Assembly: GCF_008831285.2 (NCBI RefSeq)
Contig: NC_045149.1
Coordinates: 4,579,500-4,643,499 of the forward strand
Direction of reading: 5' to 3'
DNA length: 64,000 nt
Source of the DNA: Nymphaea colorata
Taxonomy: Eukaryota > Streptophyta > Magnoliopsida > Nymphaeales > Nymphaeaceae
Part shown: positions 51,571-63,199 of the stretch, piece after piece
How positions within the stretch are numbered: position 1 is the first letter of the stretch
Layout: each line of letters begins with the position of its first letter
Position numbers and translations under genes: made by a program
The notes under the pieces: model-generated
Database searches by the model: none
What the model saw: the letters and a program-made list of their open reading frames with translations, nothing else
Told to the model about the DNA's origin: nothing

Positions 51571-52839
51571 TTTTTACTAAGAAATTTCATAATATGGTTT
51601 TGTACATAAAGACTGTCGTTGGAGTTTCAACTTGTAATGGATGTTATACTAGAAGTTAAGGAAAGAAAAGTCTTCTCTCTCAATCTTAAGTGCTATAATC
51701 AACTATTTTGATAATTCATATAAGGAAAAACTAGGGGACATCGGAGTATAGAGACCACCTCAAATGCATGGAGCTAAAACACATAAGAGGAAGCCAAAAT
51801 ACATCGGTAAACTAGTTGGTACAGAAATAACTTCTAAAAAGTTTGATATTTTACAGAAATATTTAAATAAAAGGATTGAAGAAGAAAAAAACTCTCTAAA
51901 AATCATGAATGATGTCTCCAAAGGTTAGCAAGAAAAGATGAATTTTGGTCTCTCTGACGTTGTGAGCTCATATTATTAGTGGGTCAAAAAAAATGACAAG
52001 TAAACTAGATGTGAACAACTTGCAACTGCTCTCTAAAATTGAGCAATGGTTGTTCCAGTTTCTCTACAATTGGCTTCACTCTTAAAAAGAACAAAAAAGT
52101 GAAATTTCTTCGTATGGACAAGGGAAAAGCTAAGTTGATGTGATCAGGTTTTCCTGTCAAGGTAAAGCCTAAAAAACACGTTTTGAGATAAAAAGAAATC
52201 AATGCTTTTAAGGTACAACTCAACTCCCTTAAAGCTACCAAAGGTCACCTAAAGACGAGTGTTGTGAATATCTACAGGTTTAGGAACCAATGAATAAATA
52301 AACTAATGTAGAAAACACTATGATCATAGGAAATGCTACAGAAGAAGAACAACTTGAAGATTCCTTTTAGTCCACGGAAATTTTGTTTCCCCCAGATGTG
52401 GCTCAGCAAATCCATTGTCATGGTGATGAGATGAGACCAAAAGGCTTTTCAAACATCTTAATATAAGCGGGGCTGGTTGGGAATCTACCACCTAATGCAG
52501 ATCCCATGATGGAACATCCATGAGCTGGCAGCTAAACTAGCCTAGCATGATTTCATCAAAATTCATACATGAGAAGAAGTCGGAGATTGCAATTCTATCA
52601 ATATGAAACTCAATGCAATTCAATTTGACAAATTTTGTTTGAAGTTCCCTCATCTTCGCTTGATTCAACATTTAGGTTTGCTATCTCCTTAATGTATGTT
52701 AGTTTCTACCGAATTTTACTTCACTTTAAAATAAATTAGGAATTTCATGAATTTACTAATACAACTGTTTATCTTGACCTAGATTTTAGAATTTAGAAAC
52801 CTTGTTTTGTCAATTGTTTTTATAGATCTTTCATCATAG

Positions 52840-54530
52840 ACAACCAGTTGTATACACGGGGGATTTCAACTCCATTCAAGGGGCTTTTGAAAAATTAGGC
52901 AAGAGACCGGCTATTGCTACATGCTTGACATTTTTGAACTTCATTAAGAACTATATTTCTCAAAAATTTGCCATTCAGATTTCATATTCACTTGATCGAA
53001 TAGTATAATATGGGAAATGATGTCATGAGCAAACTTGAGCAATGCTATATCTCTAATGCATGAGCAGAGGAAACTCTCTAGCCCTTAGTTTGAAGATTTT
53101 GCCACAATCCATTCAATGAGGAGGAACGCATATGCTAGTGACAAGATGTCATTTTGCTACTTCCAATAATAGAAGAAGCTAGAGGGGTTTCAAATCCGAA
53201 TGCTTATTGGAATGCCCACAACAAGGAATGTGCCATGATTAGATTACTAGAAAAACGTCAAGCAATTAAAAAATCATTAAAAGACTTGAGTAAAGCCCGG
53301 GCCAATGATTTGAACAAGGCAATTGCCAACCTCAAATAGAGAATCAACTGTGCACCACAACGAGAGGCAGAAAATGGCAATGTGGGGGCCGTTGATGAAG
53401 AACATGAGGTCAAGGTGCAATTCATTGACTTGCTCATTCCTGATGGAAAGCTAAGGAGACAAAAATCAAATGATAAGTGACCTCAAAATGGTAACCAAAG
53501 TACCAATTTTTTTTAAATATTTGGTCAAAGGCGAAAGATGGATGAATAAAAGGATAGTGATCTTGATGGTTTTTTATATCTCTAATATCTTTGAGATGAA
53601 CACTTGATACATTGTAGAGTTGGTTGGCTGTTCGAACTCTACTAGTATGCTTCCCAAACTTTAAAGTTGGAACTCATGGTTGCAAATGGTGAAAACATTG
53701 TGCTTATTTCTCATGTTACCTTGGCAAGAATTGAGTGGGTTGTTTCACAATCTGTCAAAGACTACTTGGGGGCTTAACGGATCCCTGAATGGTTTCTATC
53801 AAAGACAGTGAAGAGTAGTTGGAAATGATGACAATGCTGCCATTAAAGGGTTTTTTTTTTATGAATGGTGAGTGTTGAGAAGTGTCAATAAGATCCACAT
53901 TGTTTTAATTCTTAAAGAGCCCGACATCAACACAATGGACAGGTTCCAGCTGATCTTTTTATGCAATGGCGTTGTCAAATTCAAACAGTTACATGATGAT
54001 GAAAATAATGATGTCTATACTAAGCAAGATCCTCCCCAAGAATCAAAACACTTTCTTACAAGAGAGAAGCATTCAAGACACAAGAGATCACTCATGTTGT
54101 TAGTCATAAATCAGCTTGTATTAAGATTGGCCTAAGTAATGTGCATAATGGAGTGGGTTGGAGATTCCTAAAAAACACTCTAGTTCACCTAAGATTTTGT
54201 CAACTTTGGACCGCCAGAATGATGATAACATTCAAAATAATTTCTTTTTTTGCTTTTAATCAATGATAAAGAATGTGTTTGATTTGAGCCCGAATGAAGC
54301 TTGAGACAAGGGGATACGCTCTCATCTTACCTCTTTATTACTGTCATGAAGGTTTTGACAAGGCATGTTCAGGTTGTAGTAACCTTTGACAACACTCGTG
54401 TACCATGTTTGGGTAAGGTAACTTCTTCCTGCTCATCTACAATTTATGCTGATGACATAATCTTCTTTATACATGGCAATAAGAAGTTCTTTCGAGTGCT
54501 AAGAGATTACTATGGAGAACTGAGTTGATT
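52840..54530 (+). pseudogene. LINE ORF2 remnant (endonuclease, reverse transcriptase), copy 2
   Basis: GDFNSIQGAFEKLGKRP near 52,860-52,910 is the APE endonuclease GDFN motif in canonical form. NAYWNAHNKECAMIRLLEKR and KKSLKDLSKA (53,200-53,300) and KLRRQKS (about 53,450) are the inter-domain linker. RSVNKIHIVLILKEPD near 53,875, KIGLSNVHNGVGWRFL near 54,120-54,170, RQGDTLSSYLF near 54,303 and the catalytic box YADDIIFF near 54,445-54,470 are reverse transcriptase. The YADD box is intact here and altered in copy 1. Stops and frameshifts elsewhere still make it dead. Similarity ends abruptly near 54,725, where about 1.6 kb of 3' sequence kept in copy 1 is missing. Confidence 0.85.
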
Positions 54531-54755
54531 TGCTAAGAAATGCTTTTAAAAGTTCCATCTATGGATTTAATATTGACAACTACATTATAGAGGAGATGGA
54601 AAAAGAGTGGCATTGGAAGAGGGGAAATCTCCCAATGACATACTTAAATGCATTCTCGTCAACAATAGGTAAAAAATGTTACGTGGAAGAAAAAAAAGTT
54701 GTTTGCAAACTGATTATACCTCATCAAAGATCGAGATCCATCGAAGCGCTACGGG

Positions 54756-54906
54756 TAGGGCTGAGCCAGAATTTCGTTAGGGATAGTCAAATTATCTTTT
54801 TTGAATTTTTTATAGAGGCCGAGTGTTATCTTTCAAAATTTTAATTTTTATCGATTTGAACCAAATTATAACATGAGTGGTGAGTTCACTTTAACCTTGC
54901 CCTTGG
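54756..54906. mobile_element. Degenerate hAT-MITE-like fragment, copy 2
   Basis: TAGGGCTGAGCCAGAATTT at the left and TTAACCTTGCCCTTGGC at the right. It is the partner of 16717-16879, with the same missing outer right end. Confidence 0.35.
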
Positions 54907-55109
54907 CAATTAATGGGCTACTTAACCGGACAGTGGCAAAGCCAAAAATTTGTAGCTGAGGGATACTAATATAAAAAAATATTAAATTTGTGAGGCAGCA
55001 GCATGTAATAAGTCAAATTATATGGACGAAATAATATGCAAATAAAATAAATTATGTGGGTGTGCTTTAGCAAATGTGCATTTGCTGTACCAATGGCCAT
55101 TAGCCAACC

Positions 55110-55459
55110 TAAGCCTCTGCATCCACCCGGCCTGGCCCGATAATGAGTTAGGCTCAGGTCAGCCCGACATCCAAAATTTGGGCCTAGGTTTGGCTCGACT
55201 CGAAAAACCCGAGCTCGAGCCCATTAAATTTAAAAATATATTTTTAAATAAAAATATATATAAATATAATTAATTATAATAAAATATTATAAATATATAT
55301 TAATAAAAAATAAAAAAACTCATTATTGCGCCCACCCGAGCTTATCGAGCCGAGCCATGGCCGGATAAATTATCGGGCTGGCCCGGGTTCCTTTTTTCCT
55401 AACCCGAGTCGGGCAAGGTATCGGATACCCGGCGGCGGCCCGGCCTGGTGCCATGCTTA
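55110..55459. mobile_element. hAT-type GC-rich MITE, 350 bp, with 8-bp target duplication
   Basis: The left end is TAAGCCTCTGCATCC, followed by ACCCGGCCTGGCCC. The reversed right end is TAAGCATGGCACCAGGCCGGGCC. AGCCAACC flanks both sides (55102-55109 and 55460-55467), an 8-bp duplication. The ends and GC-rich body mark it as a relative of the 20980-21450 element. The matching place in copy 1 (about 17,071-17,130) has AGCCAACC once, followed by a short TAAGCCTAGGCATCGGCCC. It may be a remnant left after loss of a related element. Confidence 0.9.
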
Positions 55460-56936
55460 AGCCAACCCACTCTGTCATTGGGCAAATAGAACCAGGGAAT
55501 TACTTTGTTTTGGCATTTCTATTTAATTTTGCTACGGTTTTTTCTAGTGAACTTACAAGTATACTGCCACATTCACATTTTTCTATTGAGGAACACTATT
55601 ATTTAGTTGATCTTGGGGGCCCACCTTTTATCTTGATTACTGTTTGAATTTCAGAACCATCAATTTCTTGATCGTGATAAGAAAGCAACTGGTTAATTAA
55701 AATGATGATGTATCGAGGGGCACTGTTCAGTTGAAGAATGAGCATCAAGTCTAATTGCCTGAACCTTTTCTTGGCTGAAGAATTAAAATCAGCCGCTCGT
55801 CGAGCTGCAAGATGACTAAATGATTAAAAATCATCGCCAAAAGTCTTTAGCAACAGCATTAGCAACGGCTTATCATATAGCAATGATTTCTGGTATTTTT
55901 AGCAATGCTTTATGATGTTTTTATTGATGAGTTGTAGGTTTTTGAACAATCTGGCAACATCTAGAAGCTGACTGATTTAAATTCTCTATCATAGTTTGTT
56001 GTCAATGGAGGATGGAAGAAACATAATGATATAATTCCTGATCACAGAAATAGAAAAATGGGATGTACAATATTTGGTTCCTCGGATAATTCATATGGTA
56101 TATATCTGCAGGCAATTGTGATGTTAATTTCATATGAGTATCTTCTAACAGAATTTAGGGTAGTTGTTTTTTTCGGAATGGACAGCTTGTGAATAAATTT
56201 TTGATGAACGAATTATCTTTTAAGATGCAGAATTTCAGCTGTTGACATTGAAATTTATCTCTCCTCTACCTTTGTATGTATTGGAGCTTAGTGCATTTCA
56301 CCTGCAACGATTGAATTGAATGTTTAACACACAAGTCACCCTCATGTATGTGTGATAAGGTGTAAAAGAACAATAAACGAACAAATGACTCATATTCCAT
56401 GCATTAAGATAGGGAATTAAGTGAAATTTAGAAAATATTATTAGATGGTTCTACTCTCTCATTTGTATGTGTGTCCTTATGTGCGATGTGTGTGTGCATG
56501 CATGCGACTATTTAATGGCGAGTACGCCTCACTTAAGCATCAGAGGGTGCATCAGGCCAAATCTTTCAGGAACGTATTCCTACGCGTAGCCGTCGCATAG
56601 AACTTTACTGCCATTTTGATCTCTTCACTCACGGTCTTTTTCCCTTCCCTGTCAGGAAAAGCCACTTTCTTGTTCTGCAATTTTTGTCTAAAATGATGAC
56701 TTCAAGCTTGATCAATATATATACTCTATCATGACAACTAAATTTTTGGAATATTTTAGCATTCTTTTCACGAACCTAAGGTTGTGATCCATTAACTTGT
56801 CTTACAATTAAAGTTGGAGAACTTCGTGGTACTTGAATAGAAATGGTAAAAATATTACAGTAACTAAATAAAATAATCTCAAAACTGTTATTTCTACATA
56901 AAAATAGAAGGATGCCATAAATTCAAGTTGTATTAG

Positions 56937-57005
<69 letters not shown>
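56937..57005. repeat. (CT)13(TA)n compound microsatellite
   Basis: CT to 56,962, then TA with a GT interruption near 56,969 and a phase change near 56,994. Paralogous to 21461-21575. Confidence 0.95.
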
Positions 57006-57041
57006 GGCTGTATGTGTGTATAAAGAAACTCTAATCTGATG

Positions 57042-57175
57042 GCTGTTGGATAACTAAAAAAATTATTTTACCACTAAAATCACTATTAAGCTATTGCTAA
57101 AACCACGGATGCTGTTGGATAACTAAAAAATTTATTTTACCACTAAAATCACTATTAAGCTATTGCTAAAACCAC
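57042..57175. repeat. Tandem duplication, period 69 bp
   Basis: GCTGTTGGATAACTAAAAAA through CTATTGCTAAAACCAC occurs at 57042-57106 and again at 57111-57175. Copy 1 of the segment has a single unit. Confidence 0.92.
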
Positions 57176-57625
57176 CATAAACCATTTTTATATCATAATC
57201 CGTTGCTAACGCCCTTATAGTAGCTGTTATTTGGCGATCAATTTTTATTTTTAGTCATTTAACAACAAAAGGCATGACTCCCTTTTGTTTTTTTTTTTTC
57301 CATTTACAAGAAAAGAAACTTTAGGCAGGGGAAGCCGTTGCCTCCCCCGACCTCCCGCCCCGCTGCCTTCACTGGTGGCTTGCGATGGCAGGACGGTGGG
57401 AGGTTGCCGGCCAGGGAGGCGACGGCCTCCCCTGCCTCAAATTTGTATTGAACGTTAAATTTTTTTTTTTAAAAAAAGGGGCACCAGACACTGCCACGAC
57501 GCCTTCCTGTTGTTGGTGATGGCGCCCTCTGGTGGATGGCCCGCAGGCAAGGGGAGACGTCAGTGTTAATGGATGGAGACTACGACCTTGACACCTCCCT
57601 TCCCTGATGCCTTCCTCCGCGCTAA

Positions 57626-58081
57626 CGCTTTGTTTGGTTGGAGTGAAAGGAAAGGATGGAAAGGGAAGGGAAGGGAAGGGAAAGGGAAGGGAAGGAAAAT
57701 GAATGGAATGAAAATGAATGGAATGAATTGATTAAAAAGTTTGTTTGGATAAAAAGAAAAGAGAAATGAATGGAATGGAAAAAAAATGCTAAATAACACA
57801 TGAATTTAGAATGAAGGAAAAAAAAAGAGGGGTAGAGTGGGAATAAAAAACTCTTTCACTTACATTTCTTTCCTTTCTTTCTCAATCCGTCCAATTTGAG
57901 AGGGAATGGATTTACACTAAACAATCCATCCATTTCCTTTTCTTTTCTTTCCCTCCCCTTGCAGCCAAACACCTTTTGCCCATTTCCCTCCCTTTCCCTC
58001 TTTTCTAATTAGCCAACCAAACAAAGGAGAGATTGCTCAATCCCTCCATTTCCCTCTCTTTCCCTCCTACCAAACAGGCCC
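57626..58081. mobile_element. Tourist-like (PIF/Harbinger-type) MITE, 456 bp
   Basis: The left end is CGCTTTGTTTGGTTGGAGTG; the reversed right end is GGGCCTGTTTGGTAGGAGGG. Both continue into a purine-rich GGAAAGG body. TAA flanks both ends (57623-57625 and 58082-58084), the 3-bp duplication typical of Tourist elements. The strongly skewed purine then pyrimidine composition gives one long spurious open frame on the minus strand. It has no coding capacity and lies in a part absent from copy 1. Confidence 0.75.
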
Positions 58082-58084
58082 TAA

Positions 58085-60110
58085 ATCTCCGTTCGAACGG
58101 TTTTTTTTCTAACTCTTCATTTGATGAGAACATGGGCCGATGAAAGGCCCACAGCAGCCGACGCTCAGCTGGGTCATGAGCAAAGACGTTATATATATAT
58201 ATAATCTAACCACATGGATATGATATTAAATGTGACTTGATGAGGAACTTGACTTTAAACATGTTTTCTAATAATCAAATAAAGAAAAGAACAACGCTTT
58301 TAGCATCAATTTTTTTATAGTAAATAACTTGAACTAAAAGGATTGCCGGATGTGGAGGGGCTTTCTAACACAATGAGGAAAGAAAGGTTAATGTTTGCTC
58401 TAGAAATCCACCTCGATGATGTTGCAAGCTCGAGCTTTGCCATCCTTAATGGAATTTTTCTTGCGTAGAGTGTTTTGCACAATGCATGCACTTACAAAGT
58501 GAACAAAAAAGTACTTTGAAGCGTCCTTGTTAAAATTAAACATTGTATTTTGGAACGTTGAAGTGTTAGGAATCTTGGTGCTGGCTGAAGAAGGTTTCAG
58601 ATTTCAGATCCAGTCCTTCCTAAAGAATGACAACTTGGTTGTTTTAAGAAAGAAGTTTTGGCACCCTTGTTTTTATCTACTTATGGTTACCCCATAGCAA
58701 GTGACAAATACTTGTTGGCCATTTACTCAATCCTTGTTGAAACTACGATAGAGATCATACTCATAGTAATGAATTTCCTTGTTTTTAATGTTTTCAGGTT
58801 TGCATTAGGTAGATAGCATTGCTCTATGGCCATCACGGTTGATCCAAGATCATGGGGTGATTCTAGGAGGCTGACACCATTTTTAGGCCACGAGTTTTTG
58901 GCTTGGGAGCATTGGTTATGTCAATGCCCCGATTTTGGCTTGGGCATAGTTGGTCATAAGTAACAAATAACTCATCATTTTGGCTTGGGGTGTAGTTGGT
59001 CATATGTATATAAGCTTCTGAATTTAAACATTTAAATGTTAATAATGGTTTGTTTGCTATGTCCATTTTTGTTTGATTGGGTTTGCTTGTTGTTTACATG
59101 CAAAAATTTTTAAACTTTGCATATAATCCGCTTGTTTGGGAAAATGAAAAATGTACTCACCTTCATTTTCTTTGTGCAGGACTCTAAGAGATGAGACTCA
59201 TCCTGTCGATATAAGGTTTGACCATTTCTAACATCTTTACTAGGGGTAATGAAACCAATAACTAATTTTATGGCTATACCTATGTTTAGAAAATCTTATG
59301 ATTTTGAAATCTATGTAGATAATCAGACTTTAGATTTACATGAACTGTTAATATGATTGAGGGACTTGGTTGATATTTTGGATCATCATTGAACCATGCA
59401 AATGAAACCTAAGTCTAATATCATGCATGCAAAACTAAGTTCAACTATATATGGGAGTTAAAATCCCAATGCTTGAAGTGTAATATCAAGATCCAATATC
59501 ATGATTCATAATCTAAAATTGAATTTAGTAGATCTATATCTAATTAAATAAAAAATCCAGTATAAATAGTTCTTGATTCAAATTTAAACTGGATTGAGAT
59601 AGGCCCAATTTGGAATTCAAGTAGGCTTTGAGTTCCGAGTTTAAGATCCAAAGTTCTCTTGATACAACTGCGAGATCCATGATCCAATTTCTACATTGTA
59701 GATCCAAAGTTTGAGATTTGAACCAATATCTATATTCAATATGAGATTAAATCCAAATTCAAATTCAAATATTCAAATTCATTTGTCCAGGAATCATGGT
59801 TTGATAGAAATTTGTGTTGTTCAGTCTTGGACATTTGGAATAGACCTAGCGAGGGCTTGTCCAAGGTCAGTCTAGGTTCAAGCCTTGAGTGGGTTGAGTA
59901 GGTTCTATTAGGTTAGTTCCGGTTCTAGGACTTGGAATAGATCTAGCTCAACATGTAGTGGGTTCTAGGACTGGTCTGTGCTAGGTCCTAGATGATTCAA
60001 ATTGGGTTTAGTCCTAGACTAGGTTTCAACCATGCTTGAGCTTAGTGTCTAGAAAACTATTTTCAAATGAGTTTGGATTTGAGAAAACGTGCATTTAAGA
60101 AATCATGATT
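58085..60110. other. Copy-2-specific non-coding segment
   Basis: Absent from copy 1. A phrase TTTTGGCTTGGG recurs near 58,895, 58,930 and 58,979. The tract 59,400-60,100 is rich in GATCCA, AGTC and ATTCAAATT words and resembles the style of the shared block that follows. No protein similarity recognised. Confidence 0.4.
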
Positions 60111-60135
60111 GGAAAGTGAACCAATGATACTATTT

Positions 60136-60239
60136 AGATTTGAAAATCATATTGAAATAGGAAATTGGATCCAAGGAATTAGATTTGAAAATCATATTGA
60201 ATTAGGAAATTGGATCTAAGGAATTAGATTTGAATTTGG
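60136..60239. repeat. Tandem duplication, period 45 bp
   Basis: AGATTTGAAAATCATATTGA begins at 60136 and 60181, with a third partial start at 60226. Copy 1 has one full unit (22,113 onward). Confidence 0.9.
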
Positions 60240-60800
60240 CTAATGGAGTTGCGCATGATCTATCTAAACTTGTTTGGAGATTGATTTTGATGAAAACGGG
60301 GTGCAAACTTAAAACAAGATTTATTTGGATTTGATTAGTCTTGGAGTCAAGTTTGAAATATGATTTTGTTGAAAATGGTTCTCGATATAGGTACAAAATT
60401 GTGGCTTGATGGAAATAATTCTCGATTTTTGGAAATTGGCTTTAATGAAGGTTGGGTACGGTTGTTTGGACTGGATTACCTAGATTTGGACTTTGAATAT
60501 CAATTTTATGGATTTCAAATAGACAAATTTGCAAAAATTGGATTTGGTTTAGTATGATGAAATAAAATTAAAATATTGATTTTAAGAATTAGATGAAATT
60601 CAAAATTGGATTTTAGATTTTGAAAACATTATTGATGTAGCTTGGGGGTTGTGCAAATGATCATTTAAGTTTCACAAATTATGATGGCCAGCCAGAAAAG
60701 AGAATTGACCAAATAGCATCTTGTCAGATTCAAAACCATAGGCTGGAGAAGCCCATCACCACAGAACTGCACGCTGCGTGTGGGGTGAACAACAGCTGCA

Positions 60801-61188
60801 TGTTGAAAACCATGCCCAAACTTAATGATATAAACACTTCAAGAGTTACACTCTTGAAGATACCAGTTGCTTCAAGCAATCACACAAAGACAAACCTCAA
60901 ACTAGAGGTGAAAAGACCATATATTTAATCTCAAAAATATACATAAGGTCAGGCCTCTCAAAGTCTTACAAAAACAAGTGAACAACCACCTTATAAATAG
61001 AGGAAGACTACCTTAGAGAGAGGAGGATCTAGTCATTGGACTAGTTCCAACAGCTAGAAATCTAGTCATTGGGACTAGTCCACTCCTAGTCAATAGTTAA
61101 AAAAGAAAAAGATAAAAGTGAAAATAAAAAAGTAAGTAAGAAAAATACATAAAGAAAAAGGAAAAATTACATAAACAACCTAAGTACC

Positions 61189-61268
<80 letters not shown>

Positions 61269-61328
61269 CTGACTAATATATGAAATATAAATATATATAG
61301 ATATAATATATAAATTTGGATACATACA
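60801..61328 (-). repeat. 3' LTR of the second copia element
   Basis: In plus-strand order it starts TGTTGAAAACCATGCC, exactly where similarity to copy 1 stops, and ends ATACATACA beside a pyrimidine tract (61,329-61,353; a purine tract on the element's strand). The TG...CA ends fit. The inner boundary is inferred from the tract because the 5' LTR is not visible. A long TA microsatellite lies inside. Confidence 0.75.
61191..61265. repeat. (TA)37 microsatellite within an LTR
   Basis: About 75 bases of pure TA inside the copia LTR. Open frames across it are artefacts. Confidence 0.95.
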
Positions 61329-61357
61329 TTCTAACCCCCCTCCACCCCCTCTCAAAC

Positions 61358-61990
61358 TTACGATGTGATCACCTTAAGTATGCCAAGAAGAAATTGAAAC
61401 CTGGCAGCAGCAAGAGCCTTGGTAAATAAATCTCCTAGTTGATATTCAGATGGAACATATAAGAGGTCAATGTTCTTCTGAAGAAACTCTTCACGAACAT
61501 AATGACAATCTATCTCTATCTCTGTATGTTTTGTTCTTTCATGCAATGTGTGATTGCTAGCAATATAAATTGCACAATTGTTGTCACAACAAAGCTTAAC
61601 AGGATTAGCGAGATGAATTCCTATATATTTCAATAAACTTTTGAGCCACACAATTTTCATTGTTGCAGATGTCATGGCTCCATATTCAGCTTCAGTTGAT
61701 GATAGAGATACCTTGTTTTGTTTCTTGCATCGCTAGGAAATTAATGAATTACCTAAAAACAAACAAAAACCAGTGGTGGAGGGCCTATTATTATTGGGAT
61801 CTTTCCCCAATCAGCATCTGTATAAGCAATTAATTCTAATTTAGAAAATGAATATAAGAAAAGCCTTTTGTTGATTGTATTCTTGATGTAACGCACAAGG
61901 TGTACTGAAGTGGGTCTTTGTTGAAATTGACTTATAACATGAACCGCATGGGCAATATCTGGTCTGGTGATAGAAAGATAAGAAAGAACA
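61358..61990 (-). pseudogene. Copia RNase H remnant (second element)
   Basis: On the minus strand: IAYTDADWG near 61,825 (first Asp), then a frame break. MTSATMKIVWLKSLLKYIGI, VKLCCDNNCAIYIASN, HTEIEIDCHYVREEF and QLGDLFTKAL follow, with the ORF ending at 61,358. These are the classic landmarks of copia RNase H (DADWAG, DN.SA..I..NP..H.RTKHI..D.HF.RE, Q.AD..TK.L). The STEAEY catalytic block is only partly readable near 61,690. Confidence 0.88.
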
Positions 61991-62900
61991 CCAATAATTT
62001 GTCGAAATGGAATGGGGTTCTCTAATATCTCTTCATCATCAATCTTCATTTTTACTCGTAGAGCTTTGGAGTGTCTACAATTTTGTCATATGAAATACCT
62101 GCTCTGTTAATTATTTCACTAGCAAACTTCGTTTGTGAAAGCAAGTAGCCTCTTTTGCTATAAGCAACTTCAATTCCAAGAAAATATGTTAGTCTTCCCA
62201 AATTAGTGATTTGAAAGCAATTCTTAAAAAAATTATTTTATTTTTATGATTCCTCTATCATCACTGCCTGTAATTAACATATTATCAACATACAACAATA
62301 ATACAATTATACTCATAGAAGTGTTTTTCATAAACATCGCGGTATCTGAATAGCATGATTGAAACCTTGATCAAACACAACACTACTAAACTTGTCAAAC
62401 CAAGCATTGAGAGCTTATTTTAAGCCATAAAGAACTTTCTTAAGTCGTAAAACTTTATTTTGAGGCAAGTCAAGTCCAGGAGAGGCACTCATGAAAACTT
62501 TTTTATTTATATTGTCATTTAGAAAACATTTTTAACATTCATTTGAAAAATAGACCCTTGTTTAGTAGAAACAATGACAATAAGGGTTCTATCGGAGGTC
62601 ATACGACTAACTGAAGCAAAGGTTTCTTCATAGTGAGTCTCATATTCTTAAGCACAACCCTTAGCAACAAGTCTAGCCTTTTACCTTTTTAGTGTCTCAT
62701 CATTTCTAGTTTTGACTTTACAGATCCACCTACGTCTTATGGTCTTTTTCCCTATAGGTAAAGAAACAATTTTCCAAGTCTCATTACTTTCAAGGGCTTT
62801 AAGCTTATGATTCATGGCTTCAATCCAATTTGGATCTTCCTTAATCTCAATGTAAGATCAAGGCCATAAAAAGAATGATGTGTCTAAGACAAACTCGTTA
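61990..62900 (-). pseudogene. Copia reverse transcriptase remnant (second element)
   Basis: Minus strand, scattered over several frames: KVLYGLK then a stop, and WFDKFSS near 62,400 (LKKALYGLKQAPRAWF block). MSIIVLLLYVDNMLITGSDD follows near 62,320-62,262. The catalytic box is YVDN rather than YVDD, so the second catalytic Asp is lost. Near 62,160, SKRGYLLSQTKFA-like words precede FRQIIGVLSYLSITRPDIAHAV near 62,010-61,945. Many stops. Confidence 0.85.
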
Positions 62901-63199
62901 TGTAGGAGAAAAAGACATGAAATAAATCTTTGGGGATGCCTAATATACCTTTGGGACCTTCTAGGATTGAATTGATTAGTTTCTTGAGTTGCATGACTTC
63001 TTCTCTTATAAACAATAATATAACCATCTTCTTCAATTTCTTCAACTTTATCCTCATCATTAGAATCATCATCATTACTGAAATCAGTCTATAGAAAAGC
63101 ATAATCCTCTAGTTGTTTGGGTTCACTCTTAAAGCCATCTTTATCTTTCAAAAAAATCACATTTCTAGTAACATAGACTTCATCTCTTTCAATATCATA

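Larger units (their letters stand above)
55814..57261. mobile_element. DNA element with ~100-bp imperfect terminal inverted repeats, copy 2
   Basis: Left arm TAAATGATTAAAAATCATC, GCCAAAAGTC, TTAGCAACGG, then AGCAATGATTT and TTTTTAGCAAT. The reverse complement of the right arm gives TAAATGACTAAAAATAAAAA, ATCGCCAAATAAC, TTAGCAACGG and GGTTTTAGCAAT. The two arms are better matched than in copy 1. The interior is non-coding and includes the CT/TA microsatellite and a 69-bp tandem duplication. No transposase is present, so it is non-autonomous; the superfamily is not assigned. Confidence 0.7.
50887..60800. repeat. Duplicated segment, copy 2
   Basis: Collinear and same-strand partner of 11,037-24,320. 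Copy 2 alone has the MITE at 55110-55459, about 2.6 kb at roughly 57,490-60,110 (with a Tourist-like MITE), a 69-bp tandem duplication near 57,042 and a 45-bp one near 60,136. It also keeps about 65 bp of LINE coding sequence near 53,150-53,215 that copy 1 lacks. It has no LINE 3' part and no hAT MITE in ORF1. Its right end is cut by a copia element inserted at 60,801. Confidence 0.9.
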
